A stretch of 31,838 nt of DNA from Bacillota bacterium (GTDB taxonomy: Bacteria > Bacillota > Clostridia > Tissierellales > Sporanaerobacteraceae). The stretch lies in the NCBI GenBank assembly GCA_029779375.1, contig JAKPAR010000030.1, positions 1-31,838 of the forward strand. Reading direction: 5' to 3'. The notes under the pieces were generated by a model that saw only the letters and a program-made list of their open reading frames with translations, did not search any database and was not told the origin of the DNA. Position 1 is the first letter of the stretch, and every line of letters starts with the position of its first letter. Positions 7,704-16,235 of the stretch are shown in pieces. A program made the translations under genes and the position numbers.

Positions 7704-8729
7704 TTATAGTGAATTTACGAAATCATTGAAAGTCTCTTGGTTAAATGGAACTTCAATTTTCCCATCAATGATGTCTTTCTTTAAAGCTTCCACTTCATCA
7801 AGTATTTCTTTTGGAACATGTTTGTCTGATGTTGGAGCTATATCTACTGCTCCTTCTTCAAGACCATAAACTACTGTTGTGCCACCAGGGAATTTTCCCT
7901 CTTTTAAATCTTTAACTACATTGTAAACACCTACATCTACACGTTTCATAGCTGATGTAATAACATTGTCAGGTGCCATATAGTTTTGGTCTCTATCTAC
8001 ACCTATTGCAAATTTACCTTGTTCTTTAGCTGCTTCTATGACACCATCGCCAACTCCTCCAGCAGCATGGAACACTATATCTGCTCCTTGTTGGTACATA
8101 CTGTTTGCAATAGCCTTACCTTTTGCTGCATCGGTAAATGATTCAGCGTATTGAATTATAACTTCTACATTGGTACCATTTACTTTGTTTGCATATTCAA
8201 CTCCAGCATGGTATCCATTTTCAAAAGCACTTATAACGTCACCTTCCATACCACCTACAAAACCAACTTTGCCGGTTTTAGTCATTTTAGCAGCTATATA
8301 GCCTACTAAAAATGAAGGTTGTTCTTGTTTAAATACAACGCCCACTACATTTTCAGGAGTATCCTCATACGCAAAGTCTACTATAGCATATTTAGTATCA
8401 GGATTCTTTTTTGCAGCTTCCAATATAGGATCTCCAAGCTTGTATCCAATTCCCCAGATAAGGTCATTGCCTGCATCAAGAGCAGTTTCTAGATTTGGAA
8501 CAAAATCCGCATCTTGATGAGATTCTTGATATGATACTTTTACACCTAAATCTTTGCCTGCTTTTTGAAGTCCTTCCCAAGCAGATTGATTAAAAGATTG
8601 GTCATTTACTCCACCAACATCTGTAACCATAGTAACTTTCAACTTGTCTCCACCGCCACCACTGGAACAAGCAGCAAGACTAAGTGCTAATACTGCAATC
8701 ATGACTACTGCCATTATCTTTTTTTGCAT
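7704..8729 (-). CDS. BMP-family substrate-binding lipoprotein (NupN/PnrA-like)
   Basis: This is the extracytoplasmic binding protein of the importer, anchored to the outer face of the membrane. The N terminus is a lipoprotein signal: MQKKIMAVVM, a hydrophobic stretch, then lipobox LAAC with Cys21, followed by a glycine/serine linker. The mature part reads DVGGVNDQSFNQSAWEGL, the hallmark of the basic membrane protein (PnrA/Med) family, and later WGIGYKLGDP and GKVGFVGGMEGDVIS. Relatives bind purine nucleosides. The length of 341 residues is normal. The ATG follows GGGGGAG. It is first in the operon and has a likely promoter upstream; no purine riboswitch is visible in the short leader. Confidence 0.94.
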   Translation of the reverse strand: MQKKIMAVVMIAVLALSLAACSSGGGGDKLKVTMVTDVGGVNDQSFNQSAWEGLQKAGKDLGVKVSYQESHQDADFVPNLETALDAGNDLIWGIGYKLGDPILEAAKKNPDTKYAIVDFAYEDTPENVVGVVFKQEQPSFLVGYIAAKMTKTGKVGFVGGMEGDVISAFENGYHAGVEYANKVNGTNVEVIIQYAESFTDAAKGKAIANSMYQQGADIVFHAAGGVGDGVIEAAKEQGKFAIGVDRDQNYMAPDNVITSAMKRVDVGVYNVVKDLKEGKFPGGTTVVYGLEEGAVDIAPTSDKHVPKEILDEVEALKKDIIDGKIEVPFNQETFNDFVNSL

Positions 8730-8768
8730 TTTGACTCCCCCTTTAATGGATTATTAATTTAGTCTACT

Positions 8769-8797
8769 ATTATATAGTTCTACATCATTTTCTAAAA
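8769..8797 (-). promoter_or_regulatory. Possible promoter of the BMP-type ABC operon
   Basis: A perfect TATAAT (8769-8774) lies about 40 bases upstream of the lipoprotein start. The matching -35 position (TTTTAG at 8792-8797) is poor. Confidence 0.42.
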
Positions 8798-8864
8798 TCC
8801 TTCAACTATTTTTATTTATTTCCACAAAAATCAACTCAATTCATAGAAATGTTTTTGTGAAATA

Positions 8865-10046
8865 TTAACAAATTGTAGACTCTTTTGTAATATAATCTTC
8901 ATCTGCTAAAATATTTATAGCAGCCTCTAATTTTTCTTCGTTTACCATTAAAATTGGTCCTGTACATCCCATTCCACTTTCAGCATATATGCCTTTTTTC
9001 CAAAGAGCTTTTACTGCATTTTCAAGTTCCATTATATCTATACCTGCAATAGTCCCTGTCACAGTTTCCTTTGGTGGGGGAGCAACTTCTTCTTCATCAT
9101 CTTGTTTTTTGTTTTCTTTGTTTAGACCCTTTAATATTTCTTTAAATCCTGCTTTATTTACTTTAGCAAACTCTTCCTTTGCTACTTCTTTTACATTCCC
9201 TTTAGCTAAACTAGCTCCATAACTAATTGCATTGGCTACAACAGGTATTCCTGAAGCTCTTGACAATATGAGAATAACTCTATCATAATCTTCACCTATA
9301 CCAGGCCCATAGCCATAGCCCATAGCTTCAAAGTCTCCTCCAGTTGTATATGATGAGAATACTTTCATCAAAATATTACCAGTAAGGGTGTCTGTAATCA
9401 TAACATCTGGTACACCTGCCAACAAATCGTTTCCTCTCATGACACAACCGCCATCTGCTCTTAAAGATTCTGTAAAGTTTACTTTGTACCCATTTTTGTC
9501 AAGATCTTTCAATGCTCTTTCTACTTGTCTAGCACCATCTAAATTTAAAATTCCAACTGTAGGATTTTCTATTCCCATAGTCTTTGCTGCTATGATGCCG
9601 TAAATACCATTTTTAACCATAGCTTCAACTCTATGAGGAGAAGATGTTCCAGTAGTAGTAGCAATATACATTTCTCTTCCTCTGCCTGGAGTTACAACTC
9701 TTCCTACTGTTGAAACACCAATTGGAAAACTATAGTGCATTGTTACTGCAGAATGAATTTCTCCAGAATCCAATAGCTCTTCCATCTTTTTGTAGCCTTC
9801 TTCTTCGTTTTCTACAACTACTTGAGTCAATGGACTATCAACTTTTGGTCCAATTAAAACAACCTCTATGGATGAATCTCTTTTTTGAGCTATTTCTGCG
9901 CCTTTAACAACATTATCTACACCATGTTCACTTCCAAAAGTAGTTATACCTACCCTTATTTTTTCTCCAAATTCTCCTGTTTCTATTGCATCAGCTATGT
10001 CTTTAAAAACTTTTCCTATCATTTTATTTACATTGTTTTCAGCCAT
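8865..10046 (-). CDS. grdD: Glycine reductase complex, protein C subunit alpha (GrdD)
   Basis: GrdD, with GrdC, forms protein C, which takes the acetyl group from protein A's selenocysteine and releases it as acetyl phosphate. The 393 residues resemble phosphate acetyltransferase/PlsX-type proteins (GITTFGSEHGVDNVVKGAEIA; TTTGTSSPHRVEAM; YGYGPGIGEDYDRVIL). A charged linker near residues 310-325 joins a C-terminal domain containing SGMGCTGPI. Its Cys361 matches the position of Cys359, shown in the Eubacterium acidaminophilum enzyme to act in acetyl phosphate release. It is last in the grd operon, 10 bases after grdC, with a GAGGTGATAAA ribosome-binding site. No convincing terminator follows it. 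Confidence 0.95.
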   Translation of the reverse strand: MAENNVNKMIGKVFKDIADAIETGEFGEKIRVGITTFGSEHGVDNVVKGAEIAQKRDSSIEVVLIGPKVDSPLTQVVVENEEEGYKKMEELLDSGEIHSAVTMHYSFPIGVSTVGRVVTPGRGREMYIATTTGTSSPHRVEAMVKNGIYGIIAAKTMGIENPTVGILNLDGARQVERALKDLDKNGYKVNFTESLRADGGCVMRGNDLLAGVPDVMITDTLTGNILMKVFSSYTTGGDFEAMGYGYGPGIGEDYDRVILILSRASGIPVVANAISYGASLAKGNVKEVAKEEFAKVNKAGFKEILKGLNKENKKQDDEEEVAPPPKETVTGTIAGIDIMELENAVKALWKKGIYAESGMGCTGPILMVNEEKLEAAINILADEDYITKESTIC

Positions 10047-10056
10047 TTTATCACCT

Positions 10057-11595
10057 CTAATTCTCTAATAAATGAGATGCAAAATCTCTCATAGCTTCTG
10101 CTACTAGTTTTCTTATCTCTTCTTCTGATACTCCCTTTTCTTCTTCTACTTTTCCTGAGTTTTTCTCCATAACTATAGAAACACCATCAAATAGATTTGT
10201 CATTCTACCTAAGAAAAGACTTCCTTTACCAACTATCATAGCTCTATTTATTTTACCAGACAATATGTCTTCTCTTCCAAATCCTACATATGGAACTCCT
10301 GAAGGTATATGTCCTTGAGTTGGTGCCCATCCTTCCATACCATGTTTTTCAATAAAGGAATTTAATTCTGATTTTTCAATATCATTTCTCTTAACGCCCA
10401 ATGCAGCAATCATCTTGTAGTTTGCTTTTGGCACATCTCCTGCTCCAGCTGGTTTTGTTATATCTGGATTTTGCATTTCTACTGAATATTTATCTATATC
10501 TGTGATTTTTAGATTGCCTTTATCAAGAGGTGCAGTAACAAGAGAAGTTATAACTGCTTGTGGAGATGAACCTGTTCCTACAGTATGTCTACCAACTAAA
10601 TCTGTTCTTAGAACTGGATTTATACCATCATTTTCACCTATTAATAGTGCAAATCCTCCAAGTACATCTTCCAATATTGGCAAACCCTTCTTAACATGGT
10701 CTTTACCATTCATTCCAAGTTTAGCAGTAGCGCCTCCACCAACAACTACTACATTTTTATATACACCTGCTTGAACAAGAGCAGCTGCTTCTATAACTGA
10801 GTGAGTAGGTCCTGCACAGAAACCTCTTGTATCTGAACCTGTTGCATTTACGAACCCAGCCATTTCAGCAATTGATTTTGCAAAGTTTCCTCCACCTCTT
10901 TGGTTCATATCACCACATGCTTCTTCTGAACACTCAATTACATATTCAACATCTTCTGGATTTATATTGTTTTTCTCTACTAAATTTAGTGCAGCCAATG
11001 TTCCTGAAGCTTTTACTGCTAAATTTTCAAATATAACATGAGCACTAAGATTTGTATCTACATCATGAGCTCTTTTTACGCAACCTACAACTTCTCCATT
11101 GTTGTATAGTGGTTCAGCTCCTTGATCCTTTATAAGTTTTTCAATTTCTTCGATTTCTTCTCCTTCTTTGATTCTTGAAATCAAGTCTTTACTTATAAAA
11201 TGATGATCTTCTAATTTTTTTGTTACTTCTACAGAGAATTCCTTACTTAACTTAACCAAATCAAAAGTATCCACTATTTTCATAAGACCAATAAATTCAT
11301 CTTGTGGCATTATTTCTCCGAATTTTCCAACCTTACTTGCACCTTCAGCTTTCTTGTCAACCCAAGGTTGTTCATATTTCCCTAATTCTTCTGGAGTCAT
11401 GTTTCCAATATAAACTTGATTAGGTAAATATTCTACTACTTCGTCAAAACTTCTTAAATGATTTGGCAATTCCTTTAAATAATCTGAATCTGGATTTATA
11501 ATTCTTTCAGTTGTTTGAGTAGTTCCATTGTGTAGTACCATATCTGGTGTATGTACTAATATATATCCAGCACCTTTTACTACAGCATAAGTCAT
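10057..11595 (-). CDS. grdC: Glycine reductase complex, protein C subunit beta (GrdC)
   Basis: GrdC is the thiolase-fold (beta-ketoacyl synthase III-like) subunit of protein C and is expected to hold the acetyl group as a thioester before GrdD phosphorolyses it. The 512-residue length is normal. A likely active cysteine is Cys260 in DTRGFCAGPTHSV, followed by VVVVGGGATAKLG; other family blocks are CSEEACGDMNQRGGGNFAKS and WAPTQGHIPSGVPYVGFG. The C terminus is charged and probably helical. The ATG follows CGGAGGTG. It lies 102 bases downstream of grdB, and that gap contains a perfect 16-bp hairpin. Protein C is shared by glycine, sarcosine and betaine reductases, which fits a separately tuned grdCD module. 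Confidence 0.95.
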   Translation of the reverse strand: MTYAVVKGAGYILVHTPDMVLHNGTTQTTERIINPDSDYLKELPNHLRSFDEVVEYLPNQVYIGNMTPEELGKYEQPWVDKKAEGASKVGKFGEIMPQDEFIGLMKIVDTFDLVKLSKEFSVEVTKKLEDHHFISKDLISRIKEGEEIEEIEKLIKDQGAEPLYNNGEVVGCVKRAHDVDTNLSAHVIFENLAVKASGTLAALNLVEKNNINPEDVEYVIECSEEACGDMNQRGGGNFAKSIAEMAGFVNATGSDTRGFCAGPTHSVIEAAALVQAGVYKNVVVVGGGATAKLGMNGKDHVKKGLPILEDVLGGFALLIGENDGINPVLRTDLVGRHTVGTGSSPQAVITSLVTAPLDKGNLKITDIDKYSVEMQNPDITKPAGAGDVPKANYKMIAALGVKRNDIEKSELNSFIEKHGMEGWAPTQGHIPSGVPYVGFGREDILSGKINRAMIVGKGSLFLGRMTNLFDGVSIVMEKNSGKVEEEKGVSEEEIRKLVAEAMRDFASHLLEN

Positions 11596-11638
11596 AATAT
11601 TCCACCTCCGATAATATAATTAAATATGGTTTTATTAC

Positions 11639-11674
11639 TCATAGATGAGTAGTATAAATACTACTCATCTATGA
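11639..11674 (-). repeat. Perfect 16-bp inverted repeat between grdB and grdC
   Basis: TCATAGATGAGTAGTA (11639-11654) pairs with TACTACTCATCTATGA (11659-11674) around a 4-base loop. No T-run follows on the transcript side (GTAATAAAACC), so this is not a typical terminator. It is a strong candidate for an RNA-stabilising or processing hairpin that sets grdCD levels relative to grdEAB. Confidence 0.85.
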
Positions 11675-11697
11675 AATATTCTCTAATTAAATTTTTA

Positions 11698-13005
11698 TTA
11701 CTCAAAAATTGTTTGTTCTTCTACTTCAGTTGCTAAGGCTTTTAATGCCTTTTCTACTAATTGTCTTCTTAATGCTTTTTCCTCTTCAGGATCAAGCTTT
11801 GGATTTCCCAATGGGTGAGGAATTGCAATAGTAGGTACAATTCTGTTAGCTCCTACAGTCATAGAAATAGGAGTTACAGTACACATGTGTACTACAGGAA
11901 TTCCTGCCCTTTCAATTTCTTTAACCATCGTTGCACCGCAACGTGTACAAGTGCCTCAGGTTGAAGTCAATATAACTGCATCTACCCCATCAGCTACCAA
12001 TTCTTTTGCATATTCTGCTGCAAAAGCTTTAGCACTTGCAACAGCTGTTCCATTACCTACAGTTGTATAGAAATATCTGTGAAGACTTCCAATCTTGCCT
12101 TCCTTTTCAAGATCTCTTAGCACATCTACAGGTAATACTCTATCTGGATCTTCATTTGCATATACTGGGTCATATCCACCATGCGCTGTTTCATGAGTTT
12201 CACTAGTTAAATCATCAAACCCTTCAATATCATATTTTCCATATTTTGAAGCACTGGAAGATTCAATATGATCTGGATTTCCCTTAGGCACTATACCTCC
12301 TGAAGTAACTAGTGCAATCTTTGCTTTGCTTAAATCCTTAACTGCTGGATTTGGTTCAACTCTGTCAAAATCAGGCATTGGGAATTCTGTAACAAATTCC
12401 TCACCTTTTAATTTCTTAATCAACATTTCAACAGCTCTTTCAGAACCTCTCTTTTCAGCAAAGAAATTCTTTCTTATACCTCTTGACATATATCCTTCTT
12501 CTTCAGGTGAACCAATTTTTTCATTTTTAGCAAGTTTAAGTGCCAATGGTACCATTTTGCTAACAGCATCTCTCATACCTGCTGCACTGTTTTTAGTTGA
12601 AACAATGTATACGCTCTTCTTAAACATATCAGCACCAGGGTTTTCTTCATACATACCTGTTAGTACTGGTATGCCAAGTTCTCTTTGTACAGCATCAGCT
12701 ATAGTTCCACAAGCAACACCATATCTACCTGCATTAAATGCTGGTCCAGCAATGAATAAATCTGGATTGTACTTTTTAACCATTTCAATTATTTCTTTTT
12801 TAGCTTCTTCTAAATTTTCATTGAAATAGCTATCACCACATATTATTGTTGCTACTATTTCTGCTTCACCTTTAAATCCTGCATTTAGTGCCATACCTGG
12901 CCCTACAACGCCTTCTCTTACTTCTGGTTTATAATCAGCTTTTTCTTCTCCACCTATTCCAGCGAAGAACTGATTTATATAATGAACAACTCTTATTTTT
13001 TCCAT
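11698..13005 (-). CDS. grdB: Glycine reductase protein B subunit GrdB, selenoprotein with in-frame UGA
   Basis: GrdB is the selenium-containing, substrate-specific subunit of glycine reductase protein B. Its selenocysteine attacks the Schiff base formed between glycine and the GrdE pyruvoyl group. The frame runs 349 codons, meets TGA at 11956-11958, and continues in the same frame for 85 codons, giving 435 residues, the family length. The UGA (residue 350) lies in TST-U-GTCTRCG, the conserved UxxCxxC motif of GrdB. A 15-base hairpin at the proper distance follows it. Standard translation would wrongly split this into proteins of 349 and 76 residues. The start ATG follows AGGGGGGAAGACG. No sarcosine or betaine paralogue (grdF, grdH) is in the window. 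Confidence 0.95.
11929..11943 (-). promoter_or_regulatory. Bacterial SECIS hairpin of grdB
   Basis: CGTTGC-GGT-GCAACG forms a perfect 6-bp stem whose loop contains the conserved GU. It starts 12 bases after the UGA, within the 11 plus or minus 1 spacing known for SelB-dependent decoding. Confidence 0.82.
11956..11958 (-). other. Selenocysteine UGA codon of grdB (residue 350)
   Basis: TGA in frame within the UxxCxxC motif; the protein family continues on both sides in one frame. Confidence 0.94.
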
Positions 13006-13044
13006 CGTCTTCCCCCCTCTCTCGTATTTCGACGGGTATACTTA

Positions 13045-13521
13045 TTAATCTTTAAATTTACAATATTGTTCTCTTATAGATTTTACTTCATTGATTATAT
13101 CATCTACGTCTAAAACCATTTCCATCATACCTATTTGTTCATCATAAACTTCTGGATCAACTGCTTCTTTAAATTCTGGTTCTACAGCATGATATACTCT
13201 AAGTCCTAACTGGACTCCTGCTAATGGACCTGCAAAAGTTGGGTCTCCTGCTGTTACAGTTTCAGCTGCTAATCCTGCAGCTTCTCCTTCAGCAGCACCT
13301 ATTAATACTACTATATTTTCTGCACCGTATTTTTCAGTTAATTCTTTAACCCTCTTTTGATTTTCTAAGTCCATAGCACCTGCTGCAGTTCAGACAAAAC
13401 ATTCAGTTGATGAAAAAACAACTTCAGCAGATGTACTCTTTAGACATTCTTCCATAGCTGGACCTGGAATACCATCTCTGTCACCAATGATAATAACTTT
13501 TTTATCATCAAATACTGACAT
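13045..13521 (-). CDS. grdA: Glycine reductase protein A, selenoprotein GrdA
   Basis: GrdA is the small, acidic selenoprotein A. It carries the carboxymethyl group received from protein B as a Se-carboxymethyl selenoether and delivers it to protein C. The frame starts at an ATG at 13521 (after AGGAGAGTGTTGAA) and reads [20 protein letters not shown]. It reaches TGA at 13390-13392 as residue 44 in the hallmark motif [13 protein letters not shown], then continues to 158 residues. Selenocysteine at position 44 agrees with known GrdA proteins. A naive translation would show only the last 109 codons. It lies between grdE and grdB with short gaps (35 and 39 bases), so the three are probably made together. 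Confidence 0.96.
13390..13392 (-). other. Selenocysteine UGA codon of grdA (residue 44)
   Basis: TGA flanked by CFV and TAAG codons in one open frame. Unlike grdB, only a very short (3-bp) AGC-AGGT-GCT hairpin follows. Confidence 0.94.
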
Positions 13522-13556
13522 TTCAACACTCTCCTTTCACTATGTTTTTTCTATAT

Positions 13557-14843
13557 TTAGAATCCTCTTGCTGTCAATTTATTGAATCCAAGTTCATTTG
13601 TTGCTCCTGTTATAGCTTGCAATTCTACAACTATAGATCCATCTTCCTTCAAACTACCATCAAATCCACCTGCAATTGTGTCAACATATTTTATGTGACC
13701 AATTATTTTATCCATAGGTGGCAATGTTATAACTTCATTTGCATTTCCACCTGTAACTACTGCATTTGCTAATTTGTCAGCATCTGCAAGAGATTGGCTG
13801 GCTCCATCTCTACCAGCATATTCGTCAGTAATAATAACTGTTTTTATTCCTTTTTGTTCAATCTTCTTACAGTTCATGATAAGGTCAGTATCAGGATTTC
13901 CAAATCCTTCTTGTGAAACAACTACACCATCTAATCCTAAAAATTCAGCTAGTTTAGCTGTCCAGTTAGATGACCTTTCCTTGTCTGCAAGATAAACATT
14001 TTCATTTGTAATTATCACACCAACAAAATTTAACTCTTTTCCATGTTTTTTATACAAATCTTGAACTACTGGATTGTTTAGATGATGATAAGTTGTGTTT
14101 TTATCACATGCTGAAACACAGTTTCCACTAACTATAGCACCATCCATAATTTCAGTTGGATAAAGAATAGTTGGTACAATTTGTTTAGCATCTACACCAT
14201 ATACATAAGTGTCATGTAACAATCCTTGACTTTGAAGCATTTGAACATAAGCAACCTTTGGCAAGTCGCTATACTTATTTATACCTTCAAGTATTGGCAA
14301 TGTTTCAAAAGTATCAACTTCATCAGGTTTAATTTCTTTTGCCAACTTACCTAAATGAGCAGCTACCTTAAATCCAGCCATTCTTAAAGCTTTTTCATGC
14401 TCATGTTGCTTCAATCCTTCCTTAGGTTCACAAACTAAAACTACATTGTTCAATTTGGAAAATGGTGTGTATTCTGCTCCTGGTCCTGTCATATCTATGA
14501 TTCCCTCTTGGAAACCAACAATCCTACCTGTTGTAACTACTGCACAACCTTTTAGTACATTAGTTTTCCCTGAACCAACAATATCTACCTTGGAAATCAT
14601 TCCAGGGAATATTCCTCCTGGTCCCTCCACTTTAACTCTTGGTTCAATGACATCTTTTACAGGAGTAATTCTAACACTTTCGCCTGGTCTAGCTAATTCA
14701 ATATCAACACTTTCAAAGTGTTCATCTTCTTTGATTAAATTAATCAATTCTTCCTTGTTTACATACAATGTTCCATTTTCTACTTTGCTTTCACTGCCAA
14801 ATTGAACGTCTTTAATAAATACATAACCTAATTCTAGACGCAT
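13557..14843 (-). CDS. grdE: Glycine reductase protein B proprotein GrdE (pyruvoyl-forming)
   Basis: GrdE is made as a proprotein that cleaves itself into two subunits of about 25 and 22 kDa. The new N-terminal residue of the second becomes a carbonyl (pyruvoyl) group that binds the amino group of glycine. The 428-residue length is normal. The cleavage site is visible as IVSGNCVSACDKN with Cys242, the same position as in the characterised Clostridium sticklandii protein. Other conserved blocks are RPGESVRITPVKDVIEPR and TTGRIVGFQEGIIDMTG. The ATG follows GGGGAGGTGACT. It opens the grdE-grdA-grdB block and lies 66 bases after trxA, with a hairpin in the gap. Confidence 0.96.
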   Translation of the reverse strand: MRLELGYVFIKDVQFGSESKVENGTLYVNKEELINLIKEDEHFESVDIELARPGESVRITPVKDVIEPRVKVEGPGGIFPGMISKVDIVGSGKTNVLKGCAVVTTGRIVGFQEGIIDMTGPGAEYTPFSKLNNVVLVCEPKEGLKQHEHEKALRMAGFKVAAHLGKLAKEIKPDEVDTFETLPILEGINKYSDLPKVAYVQMLQSQGLLHDTYVYGVDAKQIVPTILYPTEIMDGAIVSGNCVSACDKNTTYHHLNNPVVQDLYKKHGKELNFVGVIITNENVYLADKERSSNWTAKLAEFLGLDGVVVSQEGFGNPDTDLIMNCKKIEQKGIKTVIITDEYAGRDGASQSLADADKLANAVVTGGNANEVITLPPMDKIIGHIKYVDTIAGGFDGSLKEDGSIVVELQAITGATNELGFNKLTARGF

Positions 14844-14880
14844 ATAGTCACCTCCCCTTAATTTGAAAAATATTTATTTC

Positions 14881-14904
14881 AATTTCAGGCTATAGCCTGA
14901 AATT
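14881..14904 (-). repeat. Perfect 10-bp inverted repeat between trxA and grdE
   Basis: AATTTCAGGC-TATA-GCCTGAAATT is a perfect hairpin just after the trxA stop. The following GAAATAAATATTTTTC is not a clean T-run, so partial termination or mRNA protection is more likely than a full stop. Confidence 0.75.
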
Positions 14905-14909
14905 AAAAG

Positions 14910-15227
14910 CTAAATATACTTTTTGATCATTTCTTCTACGCCTTCAACTGTAGCGTCTTCTTTTACTCTTTCATCTATTTTTTCGCCATCTTTGTATATA
15001 GCTATAACTGGTAATCCCATTACCTTTTGTGATATAGCAAGTCTTCTAGCTTTCATTGTGTTTAGTGAACAAAACTTAATTTTATCTCCATATACTTCTT
15101 CAAAACCATGAATATGTGGCATTAAAGCCTTACATGGTTCACAACCATCACTCCAAAAATCTACCAATACATATCCTTCAGCTTTTAAAACTTCCTCTTC
15201 AAAATTCTCTTTAGTCAATTCTAACAT
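14910..15227 (-). CDS. trxA: Thioredoxin of the glycine reductase operon
   Basis: This small cytoplasmic redox protein passes electrons from thioredoxin reductase to the glycine reductase system. Its 105 residues show the thioredoxin fold pattern (YVLVDFWSDGCEPC, then GLPVIAIYKDGEKID with the cis-proline). The active site is Cys29-Glu-Pro-Cys32, preceded by Gly28, instead of the common WCGPC. Deviating GCxPC centres are known from thioredoxins of glycine-reducing anaerobes. It lies 23 bases after trxB and has AGGAGGGATTCTA before its ATG. The operon position makes a dedicated role in protein A reduction likely. Confidence 0.95.
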   Translation of the reverse strand: MLELTKENFEEEVLKAEGYVLVDFWSDGCEPCKALMPHIHGFEEVYGDKIKFCSLNTMKARRLAISQKVMGLPVIAIYKDGEKIDERVKEDATVEGVEEMIKKYI

Positions 15228-15250
15228 TAGAATCCCTCCTATAAAATTTT

Positions 15251-16195
15251 TTAAACATCAAAAACTTCATTTATATATTTTTCTGCTTGAGTAGCAGCAA
15301 TAGCTCCATCTGCAGTAGCTGTAACTACTTGTCTTAAGGATTTAACCCTACAATCACCTGCTGCAAATACACCAGGTACATTTGTCTTCATGTCTTGATC
15401 TGTAGGTATATATCCTTTTTCCATATTAACCTTACCTTCAAAGATTTTAGTTTCTGGTATCAATCCAATAAATACAAATACACCAAAAGTACCATCTTCT
15501 TCATCAGCTACAATTTCTCTTTCTTCTCCTGTAACAGTATCTTTTACAGTCATTGATTCTAAAATACCATCACCTTTTAACTCTGTAACTACTGTATTCC
15601 ACATGAAATCAAGTTTTTCATTTTTAAATGCTTTTTCTTGAATGGATTTAGCTGCTCTTAATTCATCTCTTCTATGAATTATAGTTACTTTTCTAGCAAA
15701 TTTAGTTAAGTACATAGCTTCTTCTACAGCAGCATCTCCTCCACCAACAACATACACTTCTAAATCTGTAAAGAATGCTCCATCACATGTAGCACAATAT
15801 GAAACTCCCTTACCAGTCAATTCTTTTTCGCCTGGACAACCTATTGGTCTTGGCTTTGCTCCAGTAGCCAATATAACAGTTTTTGCCTTGTATTCGTTTT
15901 TCTTACCTTTAAGTACTTTAATCTTTTCATCCAATTCCATATCAACAATTGTATCAAGAATTCTTTCTGCTCCAAATTCATCTGCTTGTTCAACCATTCT
16001 AGCTATTAAAGATGGTCCACTAGCATTTTCAATTGAACCTGGATAATTTGCTACCTCTTCTGTAACTACTATTTGGCCACCAGCTTTTTCTTTCTCTATT
16101 ATTAGAGTTTTAAGCTTTGCTCTTGCTGCATATAGCCCTGCTGCAAGTCCTGCAGGACCAGCTCCTATTATGACAACATCATAAATGTCTGACAT
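15251..16195 (-). CDS. trxB: Thioredoxin reductase of the glycine reductase operon
   Basis: This FAD-containing enzyme reduces thioredoxin for glycine reductase. Visible are the FAD-binding GAGPAGL (residues 11-17), the redox-active CATCDG (Cys134, Cys137), a second dinucleotide motif VVGGGDAAVEEA, and HRRDELRA, whose arginines suit NADPH. The C terminus has GVFAAGDCR, the flavin-binding block. The longest frame starts at a TTG at 16201, but AGGAGG is only two bases from it; the ATG at 16195 has normal spacing and gives 314 residues. It is the second gene of the operon, downstream of grdX. Confidence 0.96.
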   Translation of the reverse strand: MSDIYDVVIIGAGPAGLAAGLYAARAKLKTLIIEKEKAGGQIVVTEEVANYPGSIENASGPSLIARMVEQADEFGAERILDTIVDMELDEKIKVLKGKKNEYKAKTVILATGAKPRPIGCPGEKELTGKGVSYCATCDGAFFTDLEVYVVGGGDAAVEEAMYLTKFARKVTIIHRRDELRAAKSIQEKAFKNEKLDFMWNTVVTELKGDGILESMTVKDTVTGEEREIVADEEDGTFGVFVFIGLIPETKIFEGKVNMEKGYIPTDQDMKTNVPGVFAAGDCRVKSLRQVVTATADGAIAATQAEKYINEVFDV

Positions 16196-16235
16196 CTCCA
16201 ACTCCTCCTCTAAATAAAGTTAATTTATTTTGCAG

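Noticed and set aside
8823..8859. Inverted repeat CACAAAAA/TTTTTGTG as a grd operon terminator
   Set aside because: The stem is A/T-rich with a 21-base loop, and no T-run follows on the minus strand.
11698..11928. A separate 76-codon gene downstream of grdB
   Set aside because: It is the C-terminal part of GrdB after the selenocysteine UGA; frame and motif are continuous.
12326..12829. A 167-codon plus-strand frame opposite grdB, and other long antisense frames
   Set aside because: They are mirror frames of well-supported genes, lack ribosome-binding sites and show low-complexity serine/leucine-rich translations.
13045..13374. A 109-codon gene without a known start signal
   Set aside because: It is the part of grdA after the selenocysteine codon; the true start is at 13521.
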